From positions 1 through 61,994 of the forward strand of contig JAIORB010000030.1 in assembly GCA_021108325.1 (NCBI GenBank): DNA of 61,994 bases, given 5' to 3'. This stretch comes from Bacteroidales bacterium. Lineage in GTDB: Bacteria; Bacteroidota; Bacteroidia; Bacteroidales; UBA12077. This document shows, one piece after another, positions 36,585 through 46,493 of this stretch; position 1 is the first letter of the stretch, and each line of letters starts with the position of its first letter. The translations under genes were made by a program, and so were the position numbers. The notes below the pieces were generated by a model that saw only the letters and a program-made list of their open reading frames with translations, did not search any database and was not told where the DNA came from.

Positions 36585-38054
36585 ATGTCATTCTTACAGG
36601 ATAAAGTAGAACTAGAAGGACTTACATTTGATGACGTATTGTTAGTTCCTCAATATTCGGAAGTGTTACCACGAAATGTAGATGTTTCAACGCAATTCTC
36701 ACGGAATATTAAGTTAAATATTCCAATCGTTTCTGCTGCAATGGACACAGTTACTGAGGCGCAATTAGCTATTGCAATTGCACGCGAAGGTGGTATAGGA
36801 GTTATTCATAAAAATATGAGTATCGAAGAACAGGCTAAACAGGTTAAGACTGTTAAACGTGCTGAAAGTGGGATGATTCATGATCCTATAACAATTAAAA
36901 AGGATAATACGGTTGCAGATGCTTTAAACCTGATGAAAGAGTATAAAATTGGTGGTATACCTGTAGTAGATGATGAAAATACTTTAATTGGTATCGTTAC
37001 AAATCGTGATTTGCGATTTGAATATCATATAGACAAAAAGATTAATGAGGTAATGACATCAGAAAATATTATTACTACTCAAAAATCAACCGATTTAGAA
37101 AAAGCAACAGAAATTTTAAAACGTCATAAAATTGAAAAATTACCTGTAGTTGATGATGATAATAAGTTAATAGGTTTATTAACATACAAAGATATTACGA
37201 AAGTAAAAGATAATCCTTTTGCTTGTAAAGATAATAAAGGACGATTACGTGTTGCAGCAGGTGTAGGCGTTACAGTTGATACGCTCGAAAGAGTTGAAGC
37301 TCTTGTTAAAGTAGGAGTTGATGCAATCGTAATTGATACAGCACATGGTCATTCCAAAGGTGTTATTGATATGCTAAAAGTTGTTAAAAAACGATTTACA
37401 GGAATCGATGTTATAGTAGGAAATATTGGTACAGGTGAGGCTGCAAAAGCTTTAGCAGAAGCAGGAGCAGATGCTGTGAAAGTTGGTATAGGGCCGGGTT
37501 CAATATGTACAACAAGGGTTATAGCTGGTGTAGGTTTACCCCAACTGACAGCAATTTACGAAGTAGCTAACGCGATAAAAGACTCAGGAGTTTCTGTAAT
37601 TGGTGATGGTGGTTTACGATACTCTGGTGATATTGTTAAAGCTATTGCTGCCGGAGCAGATACTGTAATGGCAGGATCGTTATTTGCCGGTGTTGAAGAA
37701 TCTCCAGGTGAAACTATTATTTATAACGGAAGAAAATTTAAATCATATCGCGGGATGGGATCTATTGAAGCAATGCAACAAGGCTCAAAAGATCGATATT
37801 TCCAAGATGTTGAAGATGATATTAGCAAGTTAGTACCAGAAGGTATTGCTGCTCGCGTGCCGTTTAAAGGTAGCTTATCTGAAGTAATTTACCAGTTAGT
37901 GGGAGGATTAAGGGCAGGAATGGGTTACTGTGGTGCGGCCAATATTGGAACATTAATGAATTCCAAATTTATAAGAATTACGAATGCAGGTGTAGCCGAA
38001 AGTCATCCTCACGATGTGGCTATTACTCGTGAAGCACCTAATTATAGCCGATAA
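36585..38054 (+). CDS. guaB: Inosine-5'-monophosphate dehydrogenase
   Basis: GuaB oxidises IMP to XMP with NAD+, the committed step to GMP. The 489-residue protein has the TIM-barrel catalytic domain split by a CBS pair (about 95-205). The catalytic loop [11 protein letters not shown] places Cys308. Other marks are [11 protein letters not shown] near the N-terminus, [17 protein letters not shown] and the flap MGYCGA. The three chaperone genes follow on the same strand with small gaps and may share its transcript. PurA, its partner branch at IMP, is at the window start. Confidence 0.98.
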   Translation: MSFLQDKVELEGLTFDDVLLVPQYSEVLPRNVDVSTQFSRNIKLNIPIVSAAMDTVTEAQLAIAIAREGGIGVIHKNMSIEEQAKQVKTVKRAESGMIHDPITIKKDNTVADALNLMKEYKIGGIPVVDDENTLIGIVTNRDLRFEYHIDKKINEVMTSENIITTQKSTDLEKATEILKRHKIEKLPVVDDDNKLIGLLTYKDITKVKDNPFACKDNKGRLRVAAGVGVTVDTLERVEALVKVGVDAIVIDTAHGHSKGVIDMLKVVKKRFTGIDVIVGNIGTGEAAKALAEAGADAVKVGIGPGSICTTRVIAGVGLPQLTAIYEVANAIKDSGVSVIGDGGLRYSGDIVKAIAAGADTVMAGSLFAGVEESPGETIIYNGRKFKSYRGMGSIEAMQQGSKDRYFQDVEDDISKLVPEGIAARVPFKGSLSEVIYQLVGGLRAGMGYCGAANIGTLMNSKFIRITNAGVAESHPHDVAITREAPNYSR

Positions 38055-38091
38055 TTTTAAATGTTTTTAATTACTCGAAAACCTTAGGCAC

Positions 38092-40029
38092 ATGAAAAAA
38101 ATATGCTTAATAATTTGCTCTGTTTTAATAATTAATAACTTATTTTCTCAGGAGCTAAATAATGAGGTCTTATTGACAATTGATGATAAAGAAATTACAA
38201 AAGAAGAATTTCAAAGAATTTATGATAAGAATAAAACCAATCTTTCAACTGGTGAAGTTACTTCTGTAGATGAATATCTTGATCTTTTTATCAATTTTAA
38301 GCTTAAGGTTAATGAAGCGGAAAAGTTAGGATTTGATACCACGTGGTCTTTCATAAACGAATTTGAGGGATATAGGAAGCAGCTTGCACGTCCTTATCTT
38401 GTCGATAATATGGCAAATGATAAGGTTATTAAAGAAGCATATGAAAGAATGCAATATGAAATCAGGGCAAGTCATATTTTAATTAAATTATCCTATGATG
38501 CATTACCGGAAGATACGCTTGCTGTTTATAAAAAAGCGATTGATATCCGAAGGAGAGTTTTAAAAGGAGAACCATTTGAGAGTGTTGCCAAGGGCAGTTC
38601 TGACGATCCTTCAGTTAAGAACAATGGTGGAGATTTAGGTTATTTTACAGTATTTCAAATGATATATCCTTTTGAAAATGCGGTGTATAATTCTGAAATA
38701 GGAGAAATAACAAAACCTGTCAGAACCAGATTTGGTTATCATATTGTAAAAGTAACGGATAAAAGAAAAGCACGAGGCCAGGTTAAAGTTGCTCATATAA
38801 TGTTAACAGTTCCTCGAGGAACTATACCTGAAGTTGAAAAACAAAAGAAACAAATAATTAATGAGTTGTATCACAGAGCTAAGCAAGGTGATGATTTTTT
38901 TGAGCTTGCAAAAGAGTATTCTGATGATAAGGGATCTGCAAGAAATGGAGGCGAATTACCTTGGTTTGGTGCCGGGAGAATGGTTGAGGAATTCGAAAAA
39001 GCTTCTTTTAAATTAAAAGCAAAAGGGGAAATTTCACAACCTGTTCGAACAGGTTTTGGCTGGCATATAATTAAAAGAATTGATCGAAAAGAGATTCCTT
39101 CTTTTGAAGATGTTGTTGCTGAAATTACGAGAAAAGTGGGAAAGGACCAAAGAGCCGATGTTGCACGTAAGTCGTTGATAAATAAATTAAAACTTGAATA
39201 TAATTTTATTGAAGAAAAAGAAAATGTTCCTGTAAAATATGATACTATTGAAAATGTTTATATTTTGAAACAAGAATATTTAATGCAGGGTGCTGGTTTA
39301 AACAAAACATTATTTTCTTTTTTAGATAAGATTTATCTGGAAAAAGATTTTTCCAAATTTGTAGAAAATAAAAAAAACAGAAAGAAACTTAAACCATATA
39401 ACTATAAAGTTTTATATGAAGAATTTATAGAAAATGAAATTCTGGAAGTTGAAGAAACAAGGTTAGAAGAAAAATATCCTGATTATAAGTATTTGTTAAA
39501 AGAGTATCATGATGGAATGTTACTTTTTGAAATAACCGATCAGAAAATATGGTCTAAAGCTGTTGATGATTCAGTAGGTATTAGAAATTTCTACAATGGT
39601 CATAAAAAGAGTTATATGTGGAATGAAAGGTGGAAAGGATCTATTTATTTTTGTTCAAACGAACAGATACATAATAAAGTGTCGAAAATTGTGGTTAAGA
39701 AAAGTTTTGGAAAAAAAACTACAAACCAAGATTTATTAAAACAATTTAATACTGATGAGGAAGTTTTAAAGATTACTACAGATATTTTTGAACAGGGAGA
39801 AAATGAAGTGATAGATGATTTAGTTTGGGATAAAAAGCACATAAATATTAACAAACAATATGTAGTGCATAAAGGAAATAAAATTGCTCCTGAGGTAAAG
39901 GAACTTAATGAATGTAAAGGCTTAGTCATTTCTGATTATCAGGACTATTTAGATAATGAGTGGATTAAAAGTTTACGCGAGAAATACAATATAATAGTCA
40001 ATAATTCAGTTTTATCATCTATAAAATAA
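38092..40029 (+). CDS. Periplasmic peptidyl-prolyl isomerase with two parvulin domains
   Basis: A 645-residue SurA/PrsA-type chaperone. The signal peptide is MKKICLIICSVLIINNLFS. A helical N-domain follows (about 25-120), then two PPIC-type rotamase domains: one near 125-225 (RASHILIK, LGYFTVFQMIYPFENAVY, RFGYHIVKV) and one near 230-330 (VAHIMLTVP, GELPWFGAGRMVEEFEKA, GFGWHIIKR). The last 300 residues are helical and charged. It is the first of three consecutive chaperone-like genes, 6 bases from the next. The likely role is folding outer-membrane proteins in the periplasm (family inference). Confidence 0.92.
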   Translation: MKKICLIICSVLIINNLFSQELNNEVLLTIDDKEITKEEFQRIYDKNKTNLSTGEVTSVDEYLDLFINFKLKVNEAEKLGFDTTWSFINEFEGYRKQLARPYLVDNMANDKVIKEAYERMQYEIRASHILIKLSYDALPEDTLAVYKKAIDIRRRVLKGEPFESVAKGSSDDPSVKNNGGDLGYFTVFQMIYPFENAVYNSEIGEITKPVRTRFGYHIVKVTDKRKARGQVKVAHIMLTVPRGTIPEVEKQKKQIINELYHRAKQGDDFFELAKEYSDDKGSARNGGELPWFGAGRMVEEFEKASFKLKAKGEISQPVRTGFGWHIIKRIDRKEIPSFEDVVAEITRKVGKDQRADVARKSLINKLKLEYNFIEEKENVPVKYDTIENVYILKQEYLMQGAGLNKTLFSFLDKIYLEKDFSKFVENKKNRKKLKPYNYKVLYEEFIENEILEVEETRLEEKYPDYKYLLKEYHDGMLLFEITDQKIWSKAVDDSVGIRNFYNGHKKSYMWNERWKGSIYFCSNEQIHNKVSKIVVKKSFGKKTTNQDLLKQFNTDEEVLKITTDIFEQGENEVIDDLVWDKKHININKQYVVHKGNKIAPEVKELNECKGLVISDYQDYLDNEWIKSLREKYNIIVNNSVLSSIK

Positions 40030-40035
40030 ATAGCC

Positions 40036-40893
40036 ATGATAAATGTTAATATAAAAAAAATACTCGTATTCTTTCTTGTTGTTTTTGCATTTTCGTGTAG
40101 CAAAAGCAATAATGAAATTGAAGATATCCCTTTGGCAAGGGTGCATAATAAGTTTCTTTACGAATCTGATATTAAAAGCTTGTTTAATTCAAATATTTCA
40201 AAAGAAGATAGTATAGTTGTGGCTAGAAACTATATAAATAATTGGATAAAAAAGCAATTATTAATGCAAAAAGCTGAATTAAATTTAAATGAGGAAAGTA
40301 AAGATATTGAAAAACAGATTGAAGATTACCGGTCGTCTCTTTTAATTTTCAAGTATAAACAAGAGTTGATAAAACAAAAACTTGATACAATTATTACTAA
40401 TCAGGAGATAGAAAATTATTATAATGAATATTCAGGTAATTTTATACTAAATCATAACATTGTAAAAGCATTATTCCTTAAGATATCAAAAGAAGCACCT
40501 GAAAATGATAAAGTTAAACGTTGGTATAAATCTAACGACCCGGAGAATTTGTCAAGATTAGAGGATTATTGTTATCAGTATGCTACAAAATTTGATGATT
40601 TTGATAATAAATGGATCCCTTTTAATAATTTACTGATCGAAATCCCGACAAATATTAATGATCAGGAAAGGTATTTAAGGTATAATAAATATATTGAAAC
40701 AGAAGACGATTTATTTTACTATTTTGTTAAAATTAATGAATATAGTTTAAAGAGTACGGTTCAACCTTTGGAATACGCACAGTTAAAAATAGAGAGTATT
40801 TTGTTAAATAAACGAAAATTTACTTTTATTGACGAGCTTGAGAATACAATATATAATGATGCACTTAATCGTAACGAATTTATAATTTATTAA
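40036..40893 (+). CDS. SurA-N-like periplasmic lipoprotein
   Basis: A 285-residue probable lipoprotein: a hydrophobic start (IKKILVFFLVVFAFSC) ends at a cysteine that fits a lipobox (FSCSKS). The rest is charged and helical, with ARVHNKFLYESDIKSLF and NYINNWIKKQLLMQKAELN as in the N-terminal domain of SurA-type chaperones. No parvulin core (the HILI/FGYH motifs) is visible, so isomerase activity is doubtful. It lies between two parvulin genes with gaps of 6 and 11 bases, which strongly suggests one operon and a shared chaperone pathway. Confidence 0.78.
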   Translation: MINVNIKKILVFFLVVFAFSCSKSNNEIEDIPLARVHNKFLYESDIKSLFNSNISKEDSIVVARNYINNWIKKQLLMQKAELNLNEESKDIEKQIEDYRSSLLIFKYKQELIKQKLDTIITNQEIENYYNEYSGNFILNHNIVKALFLKISKEAPENDKVKRWYKSNDPENLSRLEDYCYQYATKFDDFDNKWIPFNNLLIEIPTNINDQERYLRYNKYIETEDDLFYYFVKINEYSLKSTVQPLEYAQLKIESILLNKRKFTFIDELENTIYNDALNRNEFIIY

Positions 40894-40904
40894 AATAATA
40901 CAAT

Positions 40905-42263
40905 ATGAAGATTACTTTTTCAAAACAAATATTTTTTATTCTGTTATTTGTTTTTTCTATTAATGTTGCCAACAGTCAGGAAAAAATGATGATTGATAGA
41001 ATTGTAGCTACTGTTGGCGATAAAATAATTTTGCAATCAGATATAGAAAACCAGGTTTTACAAATAATGTCGCAAGGATATGCAACTTCTTCAGATATGG
41101 ATTGTGAAGTGTTACATCAGTTATTAACTCAAAAATTACTATTAACTCAGGCTGAGTTAGACAGTATTGAGGTTGGAGTAAGCCGGATTGAGTCCGAGTT
41201 AGATCGCAGATTAATGTACTTTGTCAGACAGGTTGGCTCTGAAAAAAAACTAGAAGAGTTTTATAACAAATCAATTATAGAGATTAAAGAAGATTTCAGA
41301 CCACTTATCGAAGAACAGTTGAAAACCCAAATGATGCAAAGCTCTCTTGTTTCTAGTATTGATGCTTCTCCAAAGACTGTTAATAAGTTTTATAAAGATC
41401 TTCCTAAAGATAGTATTCCAATGATTAATACCCAGTATGAAATTAATCAGATTTTAGTTTACCCATCACAAAATGAAGATGCAAAAAATGAATCAAGGGA
41501 TAAGCTTTTAAGTTTGCGACAAAGAATTATTGATGGGGAAAGATTTTCAACATTAGCTGTTTTATATTCTCAGGATCCGGGTTCTGCAAGAAGAGGTGGA
41601 GAACTGGGGTTTAGATCAAGAGATGAACTTGATCCGGAATTTGCAAAGGCGGCTTTCAGGTTAAGCGATGATGGAGGTATTTCCAGAATTGTTGAATCAG
41701 AATATGGATTTCATATTATTCAGTTAATTGCAAAAGAAAGTAATCAGGTAAATGTTCGCCATATATTAATTATTCCTGAAGTTAATATTGAGCAAAAGGT
41801 GGCTGCTAAAAATAAGCTTGATAGTATTTCAAACTTAATTAAGCTTGATAGTATAAGTATTGATCAAGCAGCATTAAGATTTTCAGAAGATGAGCAGTCG
41901 CGTTTAAACGAAGGTTTAATGGTTAATCCTATGACTGCCTCTACACGATTTGCCCTTGATGAGCTACCATCTCAGGAGTATAATGTTATAAAAAAATTAA
42001 AAGTTGGAGAAATATCTGAACCATTTGAGTCGATAGATGAAAACGGGAAGATTGCTTATAAAATTATTAAGATTAAAAACCTAATTGAATCTCATAGAGC
42101 AAATCTAAATGATGATTATGAGTTAATAGAACAAATGACTCTCATGGGAAAACAACAAGGAATTATTGAAGAATGGATTCAGGAAAAGAAAAAGAAAACC
42201 TATATTCATATTGACGAATCATTTTTAAAATGTGAATTTTTAGAAGACGGATGGATTAAGTAA
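40905..42263 (+). CDS. surA: SurA-like periplasmic chaperone/peptidyl-prolyl isomerase
   Basis: A 452-residue protein with a signal peptide (about 1-24, ending VANSQE) and the SurA N-domain start MIDRIVATVGDKIILQSDI. A first rotamase domain follows at about 175-275 (YEINQILVYP, GGELGFRSRDELDPEFAKA, YGFHIIQL). A second, less conserved one begins RHILIIPE. SurA escorts unfolded outer-membrane proteins to the BAM complex. It is third in the chaperone run and is followed by the OstA-like gene, an arrangement that again points to envelope assembly. The symbol is assigned by similarity of domain order only. Confidence 0.88.
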   Translation: MKITFSKQIFFILLFVFSINVANSQEKMMIDRIVATVGDKIILQSDIENQVLQIMSQGYATSSDMDCEVLHQLLTQKLLLTQAELDSIEVGVSRIESELDRRLMYFVRQVGSEKKLEEFYNKSIIEIKEDFRPLIEEQLKTQMMQSSLVSSIDASPKTVNKFYKDLPKDSIPMINTQYEINQILVYPSQNEDAKNESRDKLLSLRQRIIDGERFSTLAVLYSQDPGSARRGGELGFRSRDELDPEFAKAAFRLSDDGGISRIVESEYGFHIIQLIAKESNQVNVRHILIIPEVNIEQKVAAKNKLDSISNLIKLDSISIDQAALRFSEDEQSRLNEGLMVNPMTASTRFALDELPSQEYNVIKKLKVGEISEPFESIDENGKIAYKIIKIKNLIESHRANLNDDYELIEQMTLMGKQQGIIEEWIQEKKKKTYIHIDESFLKCEFLEDGWIK

Positions 42264-42267
42264 AATT

Positions 42268-42355
42268 GAGTTTAAAGTTTAAAGTTCTGAGTTTGGAGTT
42301 TTTTTATTAGCGTCTTTGCGATTTCGCGGTGAAAAATTAATTATTAATAATGAAA
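42268..42355 (+). repeat. Leader repeat, copy 1, upstream of the OstA-like gene
   Basis: A GTTTAAAGTTTAAAGTTC-type stretch is followed by a 49-base segment (42307-42355) running through the start codon. It matches 48633-48681 at 47 of 49 positions. It contains TCTTTGCG, TTCGCGGTGAAAAA and an AT-rich run ending at ATG. Confidence 0.75.
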
Positions 42356-43864
42356 CTATCTCTTTTTCGTATTATTCTACTATTCTTCTTTAGTACTTTA
42401 TGTGCTCCCGGTATTTTTGCTCAGAAAAAGGAACAAATAAATATTCTAAATTCTAATTCATTAGAATATAACAAGAATATTGGGGAAGGCATACGACGTT
42501 TTATTGGCGATGTAATATTTGAACATAATAATGCTACCATGTATTGTGACAGTGCTTACCTCTACAGTGGGCGAAATTTAATTCATGCATTTAGCAATGT
42601 GCATGTCAACAGGGGAGATACTTTGCATTTGTATGGCGATTTTATGTTGTATAATGGAGATACCGATATCGGTAAATTCAGAAATAATGTCAGGTTAGAA
42701 GACAATGAAACTACTTTGTATACCGATTCGCTTAATTTTAATAATGCAACAAATATTGCTTATTATTTTGAAGGTGGTAAAACAATTAATGAGGAAAATA
42801 CTTTAACAAGTGTAATAGGATATTATTATGCTAACGAAGATTTATTTTTTTATAAAGATAGTGTAGTTGCTATAACACCAGATTATATAATTTATACCGA
42901 TACTTTAAAATATTATACTGAAGATAAGATTGCTTATTTTCTTGGTCCTACGAATATTTACAACGAAGAAAATCATCTTTATGCAGAAAATGGCTGGTAT
43001 AAAACCCAGGAAAAAAGATTTCAGTTTAATGAAAATGCACGATACCAGAATAAAGAGAAAATACTTAAAGGTGATAGTTTATATTACGATGAGTTAAATG
43101 GAATTGGAATTGCAGTTCAAAATATTGAAATGATTGATACTACTGAGAACATGATTTTGAAAGGAAATTATGCTTATTATACCAAAGAACCTGAAAGTTT
43201 TCTTGTAACTGACAGTGCCTTGTTAATACAAGTTTCTAATTATACCGATTCCTTGTTTTTACATGCAGATACACTTACTTCAAATTATGATACAAGTGGT
43301 TATAGAATTTTAAAAGCCTATCATAAGGTTAAAATATTTAAGGAAGATTTTCAGGCTAGGTGCGATTCAATGGTTTATAATTTTCAGGACTCCGTAATTA
43401 CAATGTTTGTTGAGCCCATTTTATGGTCCGAAGGCAGTCAAATGACAGCTAAAAAGGTAGAAGTACACATAAAAGATGATAAAATAGATTTCTTTAAACT
43501 CATAAACACAGCTTTTATTGTTTCTCAGGAAGATACCTCAAGATATAATCAGATAAGAGGGAAGGAGATGATAGGTTATATCCGTAATAATAAATTACAT
43601 AAAATTGATGTTTTTGGAAATGGCCAAACTATTTATTTTACCGTAGATGAAAAGGAAAACGAAATTGTAGGTGTCAATTTTTCAGAAAGTAGCGATATTA
43701 TAATCTATATGAAAAATGGTCAGGTTAGCAGAATTAATATGATAAAACAACCAACCGGTACTTTATATCCTCTTGGTGAACTTGAAGAAACTAAACTGAA
43801 AGGATTTCAATGGCTTGAAGACTTAAGGCCAAAATCAAAAATGGAAATATTCTTTTGGGAGTAA
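42350..43864 (+). CDS. OstA/LptA-like periplasmic protein
   Basis: A 504-residue exported protein. The signal peptide is about residues 1-24 (LFRIILLFFFSTLCAPGIFA). The mature part is built of repeated OstA-type beta segments, for example DTLHLYGDFMLYNGDTDIGK and NVRLEDNETTLYTDSLNF. That is the fold of LptA and of the N-domain of LptD, which bridges lipopolysaccharide from inner to outer membrane. A role in LPS transport is inferred from the fold and from the neighbouring SurA-like genes. It is longer than E. coli LptA (about 185 residues), as is usual for this Bacteroidota family. Confidence 0.85.
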   Translation: MKLSLFRIILLFFFSTLCAPGIFAQKKEQINILNSNSLEYNKNIGEGIRRFIGDVIFEHNNATMYCDSAYLYSGRNLIHAFSNVHVNRGDTLHLYGDFMLYNGDTDIGKFRNNVRLEDNETTLYTDSLNFNNATNIAYYFEGGKTINEENTLTSVIGYYYANEDLFFYKDSVVAITPDYIIYTDTLKYYTEDKIAYFLGPTNIYNEENHLYAENGWYKTQEKRFQFNENARYQNKEKILKGDSLYYDELNGIGIAVQNIEMIDTTENMILKGNYAYYTKEPESFLVTDSALLIQVSNYTDSLFLHADTLTSNYDTSGYRILKAYHKVKIFKEDFQARCDSMVYNFQDSVITMFVEPILWSEGSQMTAKKVEVHIKDDKIDFFKLINTAFIVSQEDTSRYNQIRGKEMIGYIRNNKLHKIDVFGNGQTIYFTVDEKENEIVGVNFSESSDIIIYMKNGQVSRINMIKQPTGTLYPLGELEETKLKGFQWLEDLRPKSKMEIFFWE

Positions 43865-43870
43865 AAATAT

Positions 43871-43897
43871 AAGGGACTTGTATTGAAGTCCCTTTTG
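43871..43897. terminator. Bidirectional terminator between OstA-like and DUF2795 genes
   Basis: A perfect 9-bp stem AAGGGACTT/AAGTCCCTT (43871-43879 with 43886-43894) has a 6-base loop and T/A tracts on both sides. It serves the two convergent genes. Confidence 0.85.
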
Positions 43898-43902
43898 TTA
43901 TT

Positions 43903-44124
43903 CTAATATTCATCTTCGTTAAAAAAGAAATCGTCTTTACTTGGATAATCAGGCCAAATGTCCTCAATACTATCATAGATTTCACCTTCATCTTCAATTC
44001 CCTGAAGGTTTTCAATTACCTCTAATGGCGCACCAGAACGAATACCATAGTCAATAAGTTCTTCTTTACTTGCTGGCCATGGTGCGTCTTCCAGTTTTGA
44101 TGCTAATTCTAATGTCCAATACAT
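43903..44124 (-). CDS. DUF2795 small acidic protein
   Basis: A 73-residue acidic protein that fits DUF2795: YWTLELASKLEDAPWPASKE followed by ELIDYGIRSGAPLEVIENLQ, a short helical domain of unknown function common in Bacteroidota. The C-terminal third is rich in Asp, Glu and Phe. It stands alone between a bidirectional terminator and the cobalamin adenosyltransferase gene 73 bases away. Another frame overlaps the same region but lacks family features. Confidence 0.82.
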   Translation of the reverse strand: MYWTLELASKLEDAPWPASKEELIDYGIRSGAPLEVIENLQGIEDEGEIYDSIEDIWPDYPSKDDFFFNEDEY

Positions 44125-44197
44125 ATATAATTAATTTAATTATACCCTTAAAATTTTGCAAATATAAAAATAAAATTGAAAAACAAAACTTTTTTTA

Positions 44198-44752
44198 TTA
44201 AACTCTCGGTTTCCAAGGCGTTTCTTTAGCATATAAATCTATAGAAAGCTTTCGCGAAAGAACAAATAAATAATCAGATAATCTGTTTAAATATTGAATA
44301 ACTTTCTCGCTATATTTAAATTGGTCTTGTACTTTTATAGAAATTCTTTCAGCTCTTCGGCAAATGTTTCTTGCAATATGGCAATATGAAACTATTGGAT
44401 GCCCCCCGGGTAAAATAAATGATCTTAATGGAGGTAAATCTTTTTCCATTTTATCAATTTCTTTCTCTAAAGCTTCAATATCTCGATCATATATTTCAGG
44501 AATTTTGATATTGCAATTGTCGCAATCTGTTGCCAAAATTGATGCACATGTCATAAGCCTATCCTGAATTTCTATTAGCACAGATATTGCATGATCATCA
44601 ATTTTTTGATCTCGTATTAATCCTATGTACGATATTAGTTCATCAATTGTGCCATAAGCCTCAATCTTGTCATGATACTTTGGAACTCTCGTTCCTCCAA
44701 TAAGAGAAGTTTCGCCTTTATCGCCTGTTTTTGTATATATTTTTGAGTTCAT
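44198..44752 (-). CDS. PduO-type cob(I)alamin adenosyltransferase
   Basis: A 184-residue ATP:cob(I)alamin adenosyltransferase that makes the coenzyme adenosylcobalamin in the cytoplasm. The N-terminal ATP-binding segment reads KIYTKTGDKGETSLIGGTRV. It is followed by the helical bundle with YGTIDELISYIGL, LPGGHPIVSYCHIARNICRR (with the conserved Arg/Glu pair in RRAERIS) and YLNRLSDYLFVLSR. Length is typical. No riboswitch is seen upstream. It connects functionally to the B12 uptake operon at 56-60 kb. Confidence 0.95.
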   Translation of the reverse strand: MNSKIYTKTGDKGETSLIGGTRVPKYHDKIEAYGTIDELISYIGLIRDQKIDDHAISVLIEIQDRLMTCASILATDCDNCNIKIPEIYDRDIEALEKEIDKMEKDLPPLRSFILPGGHPIVSYCHIARNICRRAERISIKVQDQFKYSEKVIQYLNRLSDYLFVLSRKLSIDLYAKETPWKPRV

Positions 44753-44813
44753 AAATGCTGTTTTATGAAAGTACGAAACTACTTAAAATTTGTTTAGATT
44801 TTTTAACAAAAAA

Positions 44814-45518
44814 TTAATTAAATGATGCAGGATTAGGATTTATTTCATCTGATTCAATCATACCATCCATTAAACGAATAATCCTATGTGCATGTTTTGC
44901 AATATCTTCCTCATGCGTGACAATAATTATTGTATTACCTCTTTGATGAATGTCATCAAATAAATTTAATATATCTCTGGATGTTTTTGAATCAAGATTT
45001 CCCGTTGGTTCGTCGGCTAAAATAATTGATGGTGAATTTACCATGGCACGTGCAACAGCAACTCTTTGCCTTTGACCTCCCGATAATTCATTTGGTTTAT
45101 GAACGATCCTATCTTCAAGCCCTACGCTTATAAGAACTTCTTTGGCCTTAGCCAATCTGTCCTCTTTATTTACTCCTGCGTAAATTAGAGGGAGAGAAAC
45201 ATTTTCCAAAGCTGTATACCTGGGAAGTAAATTAAATGTCTGAAAAACAAAACCAATTTCTTTATTTCTTATTTCAGCTAACTGATCATCTTCCAAATGA
45301 CTTACATTGGTGCTGTTTAAAATATAATCTCCTCCTGTTGGTGTATCCAAACAGCCAATTATATTCATTAGAGTAGATTTACCTGAACCTGAAGGCCCCA
45401 TTATGGCTACATATTCATTTTTATTTATCGATAACGAAACAGATCGTAATGCACGTATTATTTCGGTACCAACCTGGTAATTCTTTATTAATGTATTGAT
45501 TTCTATTATTTTGTTCAT
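44814..45518 (-). CDS. LolD/MacB-type ABC transporter ATPase
   Basis: A 234-residue ABC ATPase. Walker A is GPSGSGKST (about 41-49), the Q-loop is [18 protein letters not shown], the signature is [15 protein letters not shown], Walker B is [12 protein letters not shown] and the H-loop is [18 protein letters not shown] and the [10 protein letters not shown] segment place it with LolD/MacB/FtsE-like ATPases that drive lipoprotein release or peptide export. No permease gene is adjacent, so its partner must be elsewhere. Confidence 0.92.
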   Translation of the reverse strand: MNKIIEINTLIKNYQVGTEIIRALRSVSLSINKNEYVAIMGPSGSGKSTLMNIIGCLDTPTGGDYILNSTNVSHLEDDQLAEIRNKEIGFVFQTFNLLPRYTALENVSLPLIYAGVNKEDRLAKAKEVLISVGLEDRIVHKPNELSGGQRQRVAVARAMVNSPSIILADEPTGNLDSKTSRDILNLFDDIHQRGNTIIIVTHEEDIAKHAHRIIRLMDGMIESDEINPNPASFN

Positions 45519-45587
45519 TATTAGATACTTGTCTGATTATGAAAATACGAATTTAATCAATTTTAAAAGTATTACTGAATTTTTTAC

Positions 45588-46379
45588 TTAAAACTTAATA
45601 ACATAATGTTGATATGACAATTCTTTCCTGAAAAAGATTAAACCCATTCGAAATATATCAACAGAAACTTTCACTTTCGGGTGATTTTTTATTTCAGCCC
45701 ATGCTTCTTCCATTTCATCTGACCAGTGAATATCATCAAAAATAAAAATGGTTTCGTTATGTCTTTTTTCTAAACATGAATTGAAATAATTTAGAGTGCT
45801 TTGTTTTTTATGATTTCCATCGAAGAAAACTAAATCGAGCTTATCATATTTTTCAAGAACAGAATCCACGGTATTATCAAAATTGCCATGAATAAATTCA
45901 GTATGATGCTTAAATCCTGATGCTGTTTCTTTTGCAATTATTATTTTTTCTTCAATGCCTTCAATGCTTTTGAAATTTGATCGAGGAGCTGCCTGTGCAA
46001 TATATGCACTGCTTATTCCTACAGATGTGCCAAGCTCAAGTATCTCCGTTGGATTAAAATATTTAATAAGATTATAAATTAGTTTCCCATATTTTCGATT
46101 GATTGAAGATCTTTTTACGATTTTGCCGATTGTTATTTTTTCAGATTTTTTATAGCTTGTTCCTGCTCCAATTTCATCAAATTCCAGAACTTCTTTCGAC
46201 TTTCGAAGTTTATTATAAACATCAAATACTTTATTTAGGGTTTCATCATTACTTTTATTATTTAACACATTTATTATAAGCTTATAAATAAATGGTGAAT
46301 GAATTCCATGTCCTTTCTTATGCTTTGCAAAAAACCAATATTTAATATACTTTAAAGCATATTCTAATTGAGAAATCAT
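45588..46379 (-). CDS. Class I SAM-dependent methyltransferase
   Basis: A 263-residue methyltransferase. Motif I is ILELGTSVGISSAYIA (about 112-127). The acidic residue after strand 2 is in KSIEGIEEKI, and motif IV is LDLVFFDGNHKKQSTLNYF. FFDGNHK resembles the metal-binding region of O-methyltransferases acting on small molecules or sugars. The N-terminal 100 residues (KYWFFAKHKKGHGIHSPFIYKLI) are a Bacteroidota-typical extension. The substrate is unknown. It diverges from recG. Confidence 0.85.
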   Translation of the reverse strand: MISQLEYALKYIKYWFFAKHKKGHGIHSPFIYKLIINVLNNKSNDETLNKVFDVYNKLRKSKEVLEFDEIGAGTSYKKSEKITIGKIVKRSSINRKYGKLIYNLIKYFNPTEILELGTSVGISSAYIAQAAPRSNFKSIEGIEEKIIIAKETASGFKHHTEFIHGNFDNTVDSVLEKYDKLDLVFFDGNHKKQSTLNYFNSCLEKRHNETIFIFDDIHWSDEMEEAWAEIKNHPKVKVSVDIFRMGLIFFRKELSYQHYVIKF

Positions 46380-46457
46380 ATTTTTAGATTATTAAAAAAA
46401 GCTTAATATTGTGAAACAAAAGTAATTCTTTTAAAGCTTCTAAGTATTAAAAAATCT

Positions 46458-46490
46458 TGAACTTTAAACTTTAAACATTGAACTCGAAAC
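46458..46490 (-). repeat. Related leader repeat upstream of recG, inverted
   Basis: This A/T-rich stretch is the reverse complement of the AGTTTAAAGTTTAAAGTTC-type half of the leaders at 42268 and 48605. It lacks the GCGTCTTTGCG half. Confidence 0.5.
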
Positions 46491-46493
46491 TAA

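Noticed and set aside
43791..44015. Alternative 74-residue minus-strand frame overlapping DUF2795
   Set aside because: It overlaps the OstA-like gene end and the DUF2795 gene in another frame and has no family features; the bidirectional terminator falls inside it.
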